Below, one piece after another: positions 1-11,082 of a DNA stretch of 64,000 bases (its first letter is position 1; every line of letters begins with the position of its first letter). The DNA comes from Cryptomeria japonica. Taxonomy: Eukaryota; Streptophyta; Pinopsida; Cupressales; Cupressaceae. The notes beneath the pieces were generated by a model. It was not told the DNA's origin. It ran no database searches and saw only the letters and a list, made by a program, of their open reading frames with translations. The position numbers were made by a program, and so were the translations under genes. Where the stretch lies: the NCBI RefSeq assembly GCF_030272615.1, contig NC_081412.1, forward strand, positions 104,644,796 to 104,708,795, read 5' to 3'.

Positions 1-22
1 CATCAATGCCAAAGGGGGAGAT

Positions 23-802
23 TGTTGGCATATGCACACTCCAATGAGACATTGTATGTGATTGAAGGTTTTGTCATTGATGGCAAACTTGAAATCCTAT
101 GGCATTGACAAATACATTATACCGGCATCAGTAGATCACACTCAACACCGACACCGGCACCAACACAGAATAAAAGAAGTATACCGGCACAGAGGCTGAT
201 AGGATTTTTGTTATACAATATTTTGTTTATTATTGTAAGCTGACTTGGAAAATTGTAAAATGACTCTTATATATAAAGGAGATCTTTGTAGACATTTGTA
301 GGAGTGATGTAGAAGTATTAAGGAAAATATTAGGTAGACCTAATGTGCGAAATATAGGTCAAAGGGTATATGTAAAGAACAGAGTAGGAACTGGTACTGA
401 ATCTGGCATTGAAGATGCTATTGTAAAGCAGTACAAGTTATTGGATTAGTATAATCCTTATTTGTAAGTCAGTGTGACTTCCCATTGAGCAGTGAGCTCT
501 AGGAAGTTGGCCTTCCTGCATGTGTAGGCCCCTATTGTAAGTAATATTCTCTTATTGGCTAGTGAATGAATATTGTGGGTCACAAATCCCACCGAGGTTT
601 TTTCCACACCGGTTTTCCTCATTAAAATCCTGTGTTATGGTGTGCTTTTCATGTGGATGTTCTTGATTCTGTGTATTGCATTATTTATTGCATACTGGTA
701 CATTGTTATATTATGTTCTGCGTGTTTTAAGTTAAGAAATTGTAGGTACCGGTTAGATACTGATTCACCCCCCCCCTCTCAGTATCTATGGGACCCCTAA
801 CA
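23..802 (+). repeat. 3' LTR of an LTR element whose body lies left of the window
   Basis: The repeat begins TGTTGGCATATG directly after a purine tract at 11-21 and ends CCTAACA. It has the same sequence as the LTRs at 21574 and 34333, so it belongs to the same pol-less family. A TATA-like box (TATATAAAG) lies near 270-278. The C-rich run followed by TCTCAGTATC near 770-787 is the LTR-end motif shared with other elements here. It interrupts a copia pol gene, whose reading resumes at 803, so AATGT at 803-807 should be the target-site duplication. Its partner is outside the window. Confidence 0.85.
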
Positions 803-2230
803 AATGTAAGTGGATCTATCGAACCAAGTTTGCAGTGGATGGTAGTGTGGATAAGTATAAGTCTTGTCTTGTTGCAAAAGGTTTCTCTTAGGTTCCAAGT
901 GTTGACTATACTGAGACCTTTACACTCGTAGCCAAGATGAAGTTCATTCGCTTGACACTTGCTATTGTTGCAGTTCATGGTTGGTTTGTACATCAGATGG
1001 ATGTAAAAAGTGCTTTTCTTCATGGTGATCTTGATGAGGAGATTTATATGGAGCAGCCATAGGGTTTCATTCACGATACTTCCTTTGTTTGCAGACTAAG
1101 GAAATCTCTCTATGGACTCAAGAAGGCCCCCAGGTCTTGGTATGCTAAGATGTTTTTCTTTCTTCTCTCAGTAGGGTTCACCAAGTGTCATTCTGATCTG
1201 AATGTCTACATTTTGTGATAGGATGACTCTCACTTGATACTTGTGATCTATGTTGATGATTTGATCATTATAGGGAGCACCACATCCATCATTAGTAGGG
1301 TCAAATCTACTTTGCATGACAAATTTGCTATGACTAACTTGGGTCTTTTGCACTACTTTCTCAGGATAGAGATTTCACAGTCACCTTCTGGGATTACACT
1401 ATCGCAGCCCAAGTATTCTCTTGATCTACTTGCATGCTTTCATATGGTTGATTATAATACTGCACCAACTCCCTTTCTTTCAGTAGTGAAGCTTGAGGCT
1501 CAGTGTTCTTCTCCACCAACTCAATGTTCTCCACCAATTAATGCCACATTGTATCATCATCTTGTGGGTACTCTCATCTACTTGACTCATACATGCCCTG
1601 ATATTTCATTTACAGTTGGCATGCTTTCCCGCTTCATGCAAGAACCACATAAGCTTCATTGGAAAGCCACCAAATGCATCCTTCATTACATCCAGGGTAC
1701 ACATCACTATGGGATTCACTATGCAAATGGAACAGGACTACCGCTTGGTTGGTTACACAAACTTTGATTGGGTTGGTGATCTTGATGATCGTAAGTCTAC
1801 TTCAAGATACAGTTTTCACCTTGTTTTAGGCCCCATTTGTTGGCAGAGCAAGAAGTAGCATGCTATTTCTCTCTCTTCGACTGAGGCTGAGTATCGAGGA
1901 GCTGTTAATGCAATGACTGAGACCATTTGGCTTCAATAGATTCTTACAGAGTTTGGGTTCACCACTCCATGACTGATAGTTCTACATTGTGACAATCAGA
2001 GTGCTATTGCAATCTCGATGAACTCGGTTCAGCACCACTAGACCAAACACATCAAGATCCATATGCACTATATCTGAGAGCTGATTTAAGAGAAGGTCAT
2101 TGATTTGTAGTATTGTCCTACAGGGAAGCAGGTTGCAGACATATTCACCAAACCTTTCACAGAGAGTAAGTTCCAACAGTTGCGAGCTCTCTTGGGGGTG
2201 CAGGATGTCTCATCAGAAGGGGTCATATGA
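803..2230 (+). pseudogene. Decayed Ty1/copia pol: reverse transcriptase and RNase H
   Basis: Translation gives the copia RT core in order: KWIYRTKF, FVHQMDVKSAFLHGDLDEE, LYGLKKAPRSWYAK and the catalytic IYVDDLIIIG near 1248-1277. The connection region follows (DISFTVGMLSRFM) and then RNase H motifs (DWVGDLDDRKSTS, SSTEAEYRG, FTKPF). Several in-frame stops and at least one frameshift near 1765 break it, so it cannot make the polyprotein. The integrase and gag parts lie to the left, beyond the LTR inserted at 802. It ends at a TGA near 2228, about 270 bp before its own 3' LTR. It is an old copy; the family assignment is secure, the lineage is not. Confidence 0.9.
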
Positions 2231-2496
2231 CTTCTCCTTCCTCTCTTATGGGGGGGACTTTTTCCTCTTTGAGGTTTTGTCCTTCTTCTTTGAGAGTCTT
2301 TTGTACTTTCATCTATCATTTGGGGGGCAATTTTTTCCCACTAGGTTTTCTCCCTTTCTCCATTTGTGAGAGATTGCATTGCATAGTTTTTCTTGCATTT
2401 ACATTTTGTACATTGGTACCTATCATGGCCTAGTAGCTGGGACCCATCTTGCATTGTTGGCTTGAGTCTTCATTCCTCAAGTTGCACTTAAGGGGG

Positions 2497-2911
2497 TGTT
2501 GGTGTAAATAAATATTCATTATGGATATTATTACACTTTACTTAACTTAGGATAATGCATCTCTTCATAGTTTGGATTTGAGACAATTAGGGAAGTGTGC
2601 ACTTAGGGATATAACTTGTAGGAGAAATTCCACCTTTTGGGGTCTTATTTTGTTGCTATACTCCACATTCGGTGGGTCATCCACCTACTATGAAATATTA
2701 TATTGTTTCTCCTACCTACCCCTAGTATTTCTTACCTACCCTTGTTTCTCATTGAGCCACATGTCATGATTGTGTGCTTGTACTTCCATATGGCCTTGCC
2801 TTTATAAGAAGGCCTATATTAATTGTATTGGTTAATCCAGTTGATCATTTGCATATTGATGAGAATACAACTTGTTCTTGTTATTATTTTGTCTCTCTTT
2901 TATACTTTTCA
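2497..2911 (+). repeat. 3' LTR of the decayed copia element
   Basis: A purine tract (AAGGGGG, 2490-2496) is followed at once by TGTTGGTGTAAATAAATATTC, a typical copia LTR start, and TTTATAAG near 2801-2808 could be the promoter box. The right end is set at the last plausible CA (CTTTTCA, 2911); a slightly longer LTR ending near 2943 is also possible. No second copy is in the window to fix the boundary. Confidence 0.65.
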
Positions 2912-3522
2912 TTGTTCCCTTAGATCTTGGCAAAATCTCACAAGTTTATTTCTTGGACTTGAGATTATGGTTTTAATATGGTTCACTATATTAGTCTTGA
3001 CAAGGACACAAGGGGTTGCATTAAAATATATGGGTTGGCTTATGTTGTAGATATTTTTCTATTCCTAGGGTTCATAACCATTCCATGTTGATTTAGATAG
3101 TCACTCAATAATAATATTTGATGGCCAATAATCTAGAGAAACTTGGCCAATTATTGGTATAATATTTAGAATGACTTGGATAAATCCCTAAAATGATTAT
3201 CTTTCATTAATAATTCTAGAAACTATTGAGAAACATTAATTTATTATTTATGATGAATTTACACCAAAGGACCACAAACAATTGAAGACAAGTTGATGTG
3301 GGACATGATCAACAAGTAAATATATAAGATTAGAAGTTTGACTCCCCATCTTTCCAATGGTAATCCTAAAGTTATACGAGGAAAAGAGAAATAAGTATGT
3401 AAAACTTTAAATTTATCAATAAATATCTAACATGAAATATATGCATTCCCATAATCAAAGTAGATCCTTGTAGCTTACAATACAATAAATAATAGAAAAA
3501 AATTATAACCACATGTATAATA
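2912..3522. other. AT-rich stretch with no recognisable feature
   Basis: I find no ORF of note, no LTR end, no tRNA-like boxes and no tandem repeats. It is probably old flanking DNA between two elements. Confidence 0.5.
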
Positions 3523-3921
3523 TGTAGAAGTTCATGATCAACCACAAGAGTCAAGAATCATCTGCAAGAAAAATGCTTGCCACACAAAAGAGATCAAGAA
3601 AAGATTGTATTCTTTATAACAACTAGAGGATTCCATATTATTGGACAAAACAATATTAGAGATGAAATTTGAAGGTATAATTACAATGACTGAATGGATA
3701 CTTATAAAGGATGAATGAAACCCTAGGTGCAAACCCTAATGCTAAAATTAGGAGAACTAAAACAATGCAAAGTAGGAGCTAAATTAAGCTCAACTACATC
3801 TAGAACTAAAACTATAAAACAAAACTCTAGATAATAAAAAGAGCCTAAGTTTAGCTTAATTTAAAATAAATTAGAGAACCCAATTAATAAATAATTAGAT
3901 AATTATCTTAAAATTACTCCA
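3523..3921 (-). repeat. 3' LTR of the pol-less minus-strand element
   Basis: It matches 13312-13673 over most of its length, including the shared stretch on either side of AACTAGAGG/AAGGAGAG and the AACTCTAGATAATAAAAAG word. This copy is longer by an insertion of about 27 bp near 3680-3715. It is followed by a C-rich run, the complement of a polypurine tract. Confidence 0.65.
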
Positions 3922-4322
3922 CCCCCCATTAAGATTGACTTAGGGATAAGATAAAGAGATAATGATGAATGCAAAATGTATGCATAAATAAGTCCCAACA
4001 ATGAGGCATGATTAGGTACTCATGTACAAACCAATGTAAAGGAATGCAACTCACACCAATGAGGTCTCTCTAAATGGAGAAAACAATAAAAAACACATGG
4101 GAAAAAACCCCTCTCCAAAAAAAAGAGATGCAATGAAATGAAAAAGGTACTACATCTGACTACGATGAAGGACTCCTAGTGTCCCCCCAAGTATAGAATT
4201 GGTCATAGAAGTATAATGAATGCCCCCCATCCCATATGAGAGATAAAATAAGAATAAGAATCCCCCAATGAATAAGTATCTCTCATGCAAATGGTAGATC
4301 CCTAAAGACAAACCATAATCTA

Positions 4323-5018
4323 CTACCTGCAAACAACAGTTCTCCTGATCGAAAGAAACAAATCCACTTGAGATAGGAAAATCCACTCCCATGAATAGGA
4401 ATATGTAGGAATACAAATCCAAACCGTTTGTGCCTCTAAAAATTTCTCAAATGCTGCTATGTCCATGATAGATGATGATGCCATAAACCAATCAACTACA
4501 TGTCCAATCAATGTAGGAGGTGACAAATCAAGACATTGCAAAAGATGATGAAGACCAAGATCCATAGGCAATAAGTTGAAAAAATTGATGTAGCTATCAT
4601 CAAAGAGGAGATGAATATCCATAAAATAATCCTCCAAATCTGCAATATGAGACTCCACAAACAAGGATGATATATCTGCAAGATATGAATCCCAAGTAGC
4701 TATGTTTGGAAGAACAATGTCTTGTTGCACTAAATCAATGGGGGATATGCATGAGCCAATGCCAATTTGATCAAGAGCAATAGAAGATGAAGATGATTGA
4801 GATGGGATCTCAATGTGAGGACTAGGAACATGAAGACAAACCTCTAATCCATCAAAACATGGAAGACCTCTAATATACTCAAGCTCTTCTATAGTATCAT
4901 TATAGGGTATAAAATCTATATGTACAAGGGGAAGAAGACAATTTTCTATAGGATCTTCTTGAAATGGAGAGATGTGAGGGTCTCCAAAGGCGAGTCCCAA
5001 GTGCATGAGCACACTCAA
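4323..5018 (-). CDS. Unknown acidic, Ser/Leu/Ile-rich ORF, 231 aa
   Basis: This is the longest open frame of the pol-less element, with ATG at 5018 on the minus strand. I do not recognise it. The product is acidic and rich in Leu, Ile, Asp and Ser, with a Ser run near residues 75-79 and no Cys-His knuckle, DDE or RT motif. An overlapping frame at 4422-4150 could be its continuation after a frameshift near the C-terminus, because that frame is also hydrophobic and free of stops. It lies upstream of the 3' LTR, where such elements often keep a remnant gag or an accessory ORF. Whether it is translated is unknown. Confidence 0.35.
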   Translation of the reverse strand: MSVLMHLGLAFGDPHISPFQEDPIENCLLPLVHIDFIPYNDTIEELEYIRGLPCFDGLEVCLHVPSPHIEIPSQSSSSSIALDQIGIGSCISPIDLVQQDIVLPNIATWDSYLADISSLFVESHIADLEDYFMDIHLLFDDSYINFFNLLPMDLGLHHLLQCLDLSPPTLIGHVVDWFMASSSIMDIAAFEKFLEAQTVWICIPTYSYSWEWIFLSQVDLFLSIRRTVVCR

Positions 5019-5145
5019 GGTCTAATATAGAACTCATTGTATCATAGTAAACACTTCAGGAAAAATCAATCCTGCAATATGGTTCATGAGATTTCCCCAA
5101 GATGATTTACCTCTTGAAGTTGTTGGTTCATAGAAATAAGGCAAT

Positions 5146-5280
5146 TATTGAGACATGGACCAGCTAAGACTCGAACCTAGGACCTTCCATACGTTGTTGG
5201 AGTGCTCTACCACTAAGCTACTGGCCCCTCTTGGAGCAATTCATCATCGGTCTAGGTGTGGCTCATTTCCAACACCAACA
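5146..5280 (-). repeat. TRIM 3' LTR
   Basis: The plus strand begins TATTGAGACATGG, where the other copy has TGTTGAGACATGG, so one terminal G has changed to A. It ends AACACCAACA and carries a 71-nt tRNA-like segment. Confidence 0.8.
5157..5227 (-). other. tRNA-like segment in TRIM 3' LTR
   Basis: On the minus strand the ends GGGCCAG and CTGGTCC can pair as a 7-bp acceptor stem with one G-U. A D-arm with GTGGTAGAGC and a T-arm with GGTTCGAGTC follow in the right order and spacing for internal Pol III A and B boxes. The anticodon arm is poor and one T-stem pair is broken, so it is not called a working tRNA gene. Confidence 0.65.
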
Positions 5281-5290
5281 CCCCCCCTTA
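5281..5290 (-). promoter_or_regulatory. TRIM polypurine tract
   Basis: The minus strand reads TAAGGGGGGG immediately before the 3' LTR, the expected place for plus-strand DNA priming. Confidence 0.75.
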
Positions 5291-5331
5291 AGCCACACCT
5301 CTCATGTGCTTGGGGATCCCAGCCTGGACCT

Positions 5332-5344
5332 GGCTCTGATACCA
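5332..5344 (-). promoter_or_regulatory. TRIM primer-binding site (initiator tRNA-Met)
   Basis: The minus strand reads TGGTATCAGAGCC, a perfect plant iMet primer site, directly abutting the 5' LTR with no spacer. Confidence 0.85.
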
Positions 5345-5478
5345 TGTTGAGACATGGACCAACTAGGACTCAAACCTAGGACCTTCCATCGTTGCTGGAG
5401 TGCTCTACCACTGAGCTATTGGCCCCTCTTGGACCAGTCCATCATTGGTCCAGGTGTGGCTTAATTCCAACACCAACA
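5345..5478 (-). repeat. TRIM 5' LTR
   Basis: It begins TGTTGAG and ends CCAACA on the plus strand. It carries the better-preserved 70-nt tRNA-like segment and a short inverted repeat (GGACCA/TGGTCC) beside it. Confidence 0.8.
5356..5425 (-). other. tRNA-like segment in TRIM 5' LTR
   Basis: On the minus strand, GGGCCAA pairs with TTGGTCC as a 7-bp acceptor stem. The D-arm is GCTC-loop-GAGC, and the T-arm at 5363-5379 has a perfect 5-bp stem with a 7-nt loop. The anticodon arm keeps four pairs around a 7-nt loop reading AAC at the anticodon, but position 33 is C rather than U. At 70 nt it is slightly short. The intact Pol III box arrangement suggests promoter use rather than decoding. Confidence 0.7.
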
Positions 5479-5483
5479 ACAAC

Positions 5484-5805
5484 ATATCTAACCACCTGAG
5501 ATATGTCAGGATACCATGACAGTAAGACTCATAATTGCCCTTTTCTAGTTTGACAATCAAACGATGAATAGGAAAACCCATGATACCTCCTTAAATTAAA
5601 TTATCAAACAAACAATAAACTTAAAACATGTAGAACACATCAAATAAAATCATCTCTAACAAATAGATCCATCACCAATGCCAAAATATCCAATTTATTG
5701 AGCACGTAGTGAAAACACAAAAATATCAATAATTTTTTTCTAGATCACAATATACAAAAATAGACCTAAGATATTGATAGTGGACTTTGAGATCTTTCTG
5801 ACGAT
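5484..5805. other. Non-coding body of the pol-less element
   Basis: This AT-rich sequence between the TRIM and the copia insertion has no ORF or repeat that I can support. Confidence 0.5.
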
Positions 5806-5810
5806 GTATG

Positions 5811-6868
5811 TGTTGGTAGTTTGGTATGGTTTTGTCATTGATGTCAACACCTGCTAAATACACCTACTTTGGAGATCCAGCAACATTCACCAGCAATCAG
5901 TAAACTATTCAAAATAGTCACCGGTATATGGTTAACCGACAAGATATAATGTTCACCAGTACCTGCATTGACATGGAAGACACTTGGTAATATCGAAGAC
6001 ATCATGTGGACACTTTTCTTTGAAGTAATAATCATTGACATATTCTTATTTACATATTTGCTTTTACCGACAAATAGGTCTAGATTATCTAGGGTTACAC
6101 CGATAGGTTTATCTTTTCCAGATTAGCATGGCACGCTATGGAGATGATTTATTATTGTTGTAAATACATTAAGCTGACATGTTCAATCAGTTATTGCATC
6201 ATATATTGTATTATTTGTAAATTGTTTTTATTGTAATATCTTGTAGAGCCGACCTACTAAAATTGGTCTTAGGGTATGGTATAAATGTAAGATATTATTT
6301 GTAAGATCAAGTGTGGAATGCGAAAAAGATTTAAGGAAGGGTATATGCAAGATCAAGCAGAGATATACATGAAGACATCATTTGAAGGTGAAGTTAGGTT
6401 TTTGTAGAAGCATATCAACATTACACTAGTACTGAATCCAGCATATGAAGATGCTATTTTGTGCAGTACATTCTCATTGGATTTAACCATCCAACTATAG
6501 TCAATGTGACTCCCATCTGTGATTGAGTAGTGAGCTCTAGGCTGTTGGCCTTTCTGCATGTGCAGACCCCTCTTTGTACACTTACTATCTGTAGTAGTAT
6601 CATCTGATTGTGGGTAAGGTTTCCCACCATGGTTTTTCCCCTTACAGGGTTTCCACGTACAAATATTTGTGTCATGTGTTGTGGATCACTTTATGTTTAT
6701 GTTTCATGCATTAATTCTTACCGGTATAGCAATTTTCTATTAACACTGTTTACCGGCATACTTAACTGTCTTACTGGTATTAAGCATTATGTTGGTTAAT
6801 AAGATTTTGGTTTGAATTTATTAGACAAGTGATTCAGCCCCCCCTCTCAATTGTCCCCAGGACCTACA
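5811..6868 (+). repeat. Copia 5' LTR
   Basis: It begins TGTTGGTAGTTTGG and ends GGACCTACA. A TATA-like GGTATAAATG lies near 6277-6286. The C-rich motif before TCTCAATTGTCC at the end is shared with other LTRs in the window. Confidence 0.95.
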
Positions 6869-6870
6869 AC

Positions 6871-6882
6871 TGGTATCAGAGC
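6871..6882 (+). promoter_or_regulatory. Copia primer-binding site
   Basis: TGGTATCAGAGC is a perfect match to the iMet-type primer site, two bases after the LTR end. Confidence 0.95.
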
Positions 6883-6925
6883 CTAGTCCTCTTTTTGTAG
6901 AAGTTTAACAACTTGAGGAGATCCA

Positions 6926-8659
6926 ATGTCTACTAATTATTTCAAAAAGGATAGTCCTATACTTGATGGAACCAACTATGGAATATGGAAAATCAGAATG
7001 GAGACACATCTGAATTGCATTGGTAAAGATATCTGGGAAGTTACTAAGAATGGTTATACTGCTGTTGTACCCAGTCAGACTGCTCCTATTAATTTAGCTA
7101 AAGATAAAGAAAATGATTGCAAAGAAAGAGAAGCACTTTTGAGCGCATTATCAGATCAACAAATCATGGGGTTATCAGATAGATCTACTGCAAAAGCTAT
7201 TTGGGATCATTTGGAAACACTGAATGAAGGGGATTCCATAGTCAAAATTGCAAAACTTGAAAGCTTCCAAGTCAGGTATGAACATCTGAAAATGGAAGAA
7301 GATGAAAGAATTTCTACTTTTATGGAAAGAGTAAATGAAATTGTTTTAGGTATCAAATGTTGTGGAGGAACCTTGAGTGAAGATGAGATTGTTTCAAAAA
7401 TATTAAGAGGTTTTCCATTGGCATATAAGATGAAGGTTACTACTATTAATGAGTTAAGAACAATGCCTAATACATTAGTAACTAGGGATACATTGATTGG
7501 AAAACTTTTAGCTTTTAAAATTGAGGAATTTGGTCCTGCTGCTACTATAAAAACTGATTTGGCCATCAAAGCATCAACATCATCTGCTCCATCTTTTGAT
7601 AAATCAGACTGGAGAGCCTTTTATGCAAGAGAACTTGAAGAAACTAGGAAGGAGAATGAAGAGCTTGAAGAACTTGAAGCACTATTTGCAAGAAAAATTC
7701 CAAAAGGTCCAATTGGAAGTAAGTATGAAGGTAAAGCACCCTTTAAATGTTTCAACTGCAATAAGATTGGTCATATGGCTTCAAGATGCCCTGATAGACA
7801 TGCTAGACTAAGAGAAGAAGCTAGAAGGACATACAAACCTAATCCTGAATATCAGAGACATAGATTTAAGAAAAACAAAGATAAATCTTGTTACATTGCT
7901 GATGAAGGTGTGACTGATGATTCTAATGAGGATCCAGTAGACAACGGATGGGTCTTTGTTGCTATAATAGAAGATCAACCAACACCTATTACTCAACCGG
8001 TAGAACAAGCCCTAGCAGCTAAAGTGGAATCAAAGGATGAATGGATTATTGACTCAGGATGCTTACATCACATGACTGGAGACAAAGGTAAATTCTTGAA
8101 CTTTCAAGAATACAATGGAGGTTTAGTAAGATTCGGAGATGACAAAGCTTGTTTAATCAAAGGTAAGGGTTCAATATCTCTTGATGGTAAACATAACACT
8201 GACAATGTTTACTATGTTGAAGGATTAAAACATAATCTTTTAAGTGTTTGTCAATTAGTTGAGAAAGGTTTTCAGTTACAATTTAAAAATGGAAAATTCA
8301 AAATCATGAATAGAACTGGTTTGGAAATTGCAACCAGTAATCAAACTAGAGGTAATATCTTTCATTTGAATAATAGTGAAAAGGCATGCTTAATTGCTCA
8401 TATAGATGAAAGTTGGCTATGGCATAAAAGACTATGTCATGTAAATTTTGATTGCATGGTAAAAATCAGTACTTCTAAGGCAGTTAGAGATCTACCTAAA
8501 ATTATGAAACCTCAGAATACAATTTGCAAGGAATGTCAATTTGGAAAACAAGTTAGAGCTAGTTTCAAAAGTATTCCAGAAAAATCCAGTAATGCTCTTG
8601 ATTTAATCCATACTGATTTATGTGGTCCGGCTAGAAATAAAAGCTTACAAGGTGATTGA
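6926..8659 (+). pseudogene. Copia gag, protease and N-terminal integrase
   Basis: The ATG at 6926 opens a 577-codon frame. The gag starts with the copia-type N-terminal region (LDGTNYGIWKIRMETHL) and a UBN2-like capsid region to about residue 230. A CCHC zinc knuckle (CFNCNKIGHMASRC) lies near residue 275. The aspartic protease site IIDSGCLHHMT is near residue 376 and keeps the catalytic DSG. Integrase begins with the HHCC zinc-binding region (WHKRLCHVNF then CKECQFGK) and the first acidic residue in DLIHTDLCGP. A TGA at 8657-8659, just after KSLQGD, truncates it where an arginine is usual. The frame continues unbroken beyond the stop. Confidence 0.95.
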
Positions 8660-9060
8660 TATTTCATGCTAATCGTTGATGATTATTCTAGAATGTGTTG
8701 GGTTACTTTTCTCAAGGAAAAATCAGAAGCACTTGGGAAGTTCAAACTATTCAAAGCAATGGTTGAAAATGAAACCAGTAAGAATATTAAATGTTTAAGA
8801 TCAGATCAAGGAGGAGAATTCACATCTAGAGATTTTAATGCATTATGTGAAGTAAATGGAATCAAAAGACAGTTATTAGCACCTCAGACACCACAACAGA
8901 ATGGAGTTGTTGAAAGGAAAAACAAAACTATTTTGGATGCAGCAAAAAGTATGTTATCATAAGCAAATCTACCACATGTGTACTGGAGAGAGGAAGTAAG
9001 CACTGTTGTCTATACATTCAACAAAGTTCACATCAAAGGTGAAACCGGTAAGACACCCCT
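8660..9060 (+). pseudogene. Copia integrase core, continued
   Basis: The same frame as the gag continues with YFMLIVDDYSRMCWVTFL, the second catalytic Asp in LRSDQGGEFTS, and the Glu in QTPQQNGVVERKN. A TAA at 8960-8962 falls where glutamine is expected (SQANLPH-type context), consistent with CAA to TAA. A frameshift near 9055-9066, close to a CCCC run, moves the reading to another frame. Confidence 0.9.
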
Positions 9061-11082
9061 CATGAACTATGGTTTGGTAATACTCCTACTCTTAAGTATT
9101 TCAAAATTTTTGGAAGTAAATGTTATATTAGAAGAGATGAGTATATGTGCAAGCTTGATCCTAGAAGTGATGAAGGAACATTTCTTGGTTATTCATCTAA
9201 GAGTAAAGCTTATAGATGTTTTAATAAAAGATTACAAAAAATTGTTGAGAGTACAAATGTAAAGATTGATGAACAATTTAGAGGAACTTCAAGGTATATA
9301 GACTCTGAACCGGTAACAAAAATTATGACAAATGAACCAACATTAAATCCACCAGTACAGAATGATGATCCAGTTACTCCGGTATCATCAAAGGATACCA
9401 TAGTAATTGAAGAACAACAACAGACTAAGACACCTCAGTATGTAAGACTGAATCATTCTAAAGATCAGATAATTGGAAGCAAATTTAAAGGAGTCATGAC
9501 AAGAGGAAGATTGACAAATGAAGAGGTATGTCTTATTTCTCAAATTGAACCATTATCTATCAATGAGGCATGTGAAGATAAATTTTGGATTAAAGCTATG
9601 GAAGAAGAATTAGGACAAATTGAGAAAAATAATACTTGGACATTAGTTCCCCGACTTGAAAATAAAAAAGTAATTGGATCCAAATGGGTATTTAGAAACA
9701 AACTCAATGAAGATGGTAAGGTTGTCAAGAATAAAGCAAGACTAGTGTGTAAGGGATATTCTCAGAAAGGAGGAGTTGATTACAATGAAACCTTTACACC
9801 GGTAGCTAGAATTGAGGCAGTTAGATTATTCTTGGCCTTTGCAGCTCACAAGGATTACAAAGTTTATCAAATGGATATTAAATGTGCATTTTTGAATGGA
9901 GATCTTGAAGAGGAAGTTTATATTGATCAACCTGATGGATTTTCTTTGACAGATGACAATGATATGGTTTGCAGATTAAGAAAAGCTCTGTATGGACTAA
10001 AACAAGCTCCAAGAGCCCGGTATACAAGATTGGATAAGTATCTTTTAAAAATTGGTTTTACTAAAGGAAATGCAGATAGCAATTTATATTACAAAGTAAC
10101 TAATGATGACATCTTGATTATGGAAGTATTTGTTGATGATATAATCTTTGAAGGAGAAGATGGATTATGCAAACAATTTTCTCTTAAAATGCAACATGAA
10201 TTTGAAATGTCTATGATTGGAGAAATAAAATTCTTTTTAGGATTGTAGATTTTACAAACTGATAAAGGCATATGTTTGAGTCTATCTAAGTACTTGAAAG
10301 AACTACTTAAGAAATTTGGGATGGAAAACTCTAAATCGGTAAGCACACCTATGACTACAAATGACAAATTATCTCAAAGGGATGAATCTACACCTATCAA
10401 TCCAACTAGATACAAATCTATGATAGGAGGTTTACTGTATTTGACACAAACCAGACCTGATATTATGAATGCAGTATGTATAGTTTCTAGATTTTAGAGT
10501 AATCCTAGGGAAAATCATGAATCAGCAGTAAAAAGGATTTTTTGGTACTTACAAGGCACAACAAATCTTGGATTATGGTATCCTAAAGATGAAAATTTTG
10601 ATCTATATGCATACACAGATGCAAACTAGGCAGGAGATGTGGATGATAGAAAAAGCACCACTAGAGGAGCATTCTTTCTTGGAAAGAGATTAGTTTCTTG
10701 GTTAAGTAAGAAACAGAGTTGTACATCTTTATCAACAGTAGAATCAGAATATGTTGTAGCAACAACAAACTGTACACAGGTACTTTGTCTTAGGCAAATG
10801 TTGAAAGACATAAAGGTAAAATGCAAGGAACCTATTACTATATATTGTGATAACACTGCAGCAATTGATATATCTAAGAATCCAGTATTACATTCTAAAA
10901 CAAAACATGTTTCTATCAAACTAATTTTTCTAAGGGAAAAAGTTGAAGAAAAGGAAATAAAACTGGTTTATGTGAATACTAAAGAACAACTTGCGGATAT
11001 TTTTACAAAACCTTTGCCTAAGGAAACTTTTGAGTATCTCAGAGATTAGCTCGGAGTCTTAACTCCACCAGTGGAGACTTAG
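9061..11082 (+). pseudogene. Copia integrase C-terminus, reverse transcriptase and RNase H
   Basis: After the frameshift the frame reads [35 protein letters not shown] in overlapping pieces, then the RT domain: [43 protein letters not shown] and the catalytic FVDDIIFEG (F in place of the usual Y). RNase H follows with YTDAN, SLSTVESEY, YCDNTAAI and KTKHVSIK. TAG codons at 10246, 10495 and 10627 stand where Gln, Gln and Trp are expected, and a further TAG lies at 11047. The natural end is probably the TAG at 11080. RT catalytic aspartates are present, so the defect is in the stops, not the active site. Confidence 0.93.

Larger units (their letters stand above)
5146..5478 (-). mobile_element. 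TRIM (333 bp) with tRNA-like LTRs
   Basis: This is a complete miniature LTR element on the minus strand. Two direct repeats of 135 and 134 bp differ at about 16 positions by eye, mostly transitions. Between them are only 64 bp: a primer site complementary to initiator tRNA-Met touching the right repeat and a polypurine tract touching the left. Flanks GCAAT (5141-5145) and ACAAC (5479-5483) agree at 3 of 5 bases and differ only by transitions, so they may be an aged duplication. Each LTR holds a sequence that folds as a tRNA. It has no coding capacity, so it would need proteins in trans. Confidence 0.8.

Noticed and set aside
5157-5425. Two tRNA genes in tandem
   Set aside because: The anticodon arms are defective, position 33 is not U in the better copy, and both copies lie at the same place in direct repeats that have a primer site and purine tract between them. 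They are parts of TRIM LTRs.
5146-5478. Cassandra element with 5S rRNA
   Set aside because: The size and layout fit, but the LTR holds a tRNA-like fold and I see no 5S internal control region.
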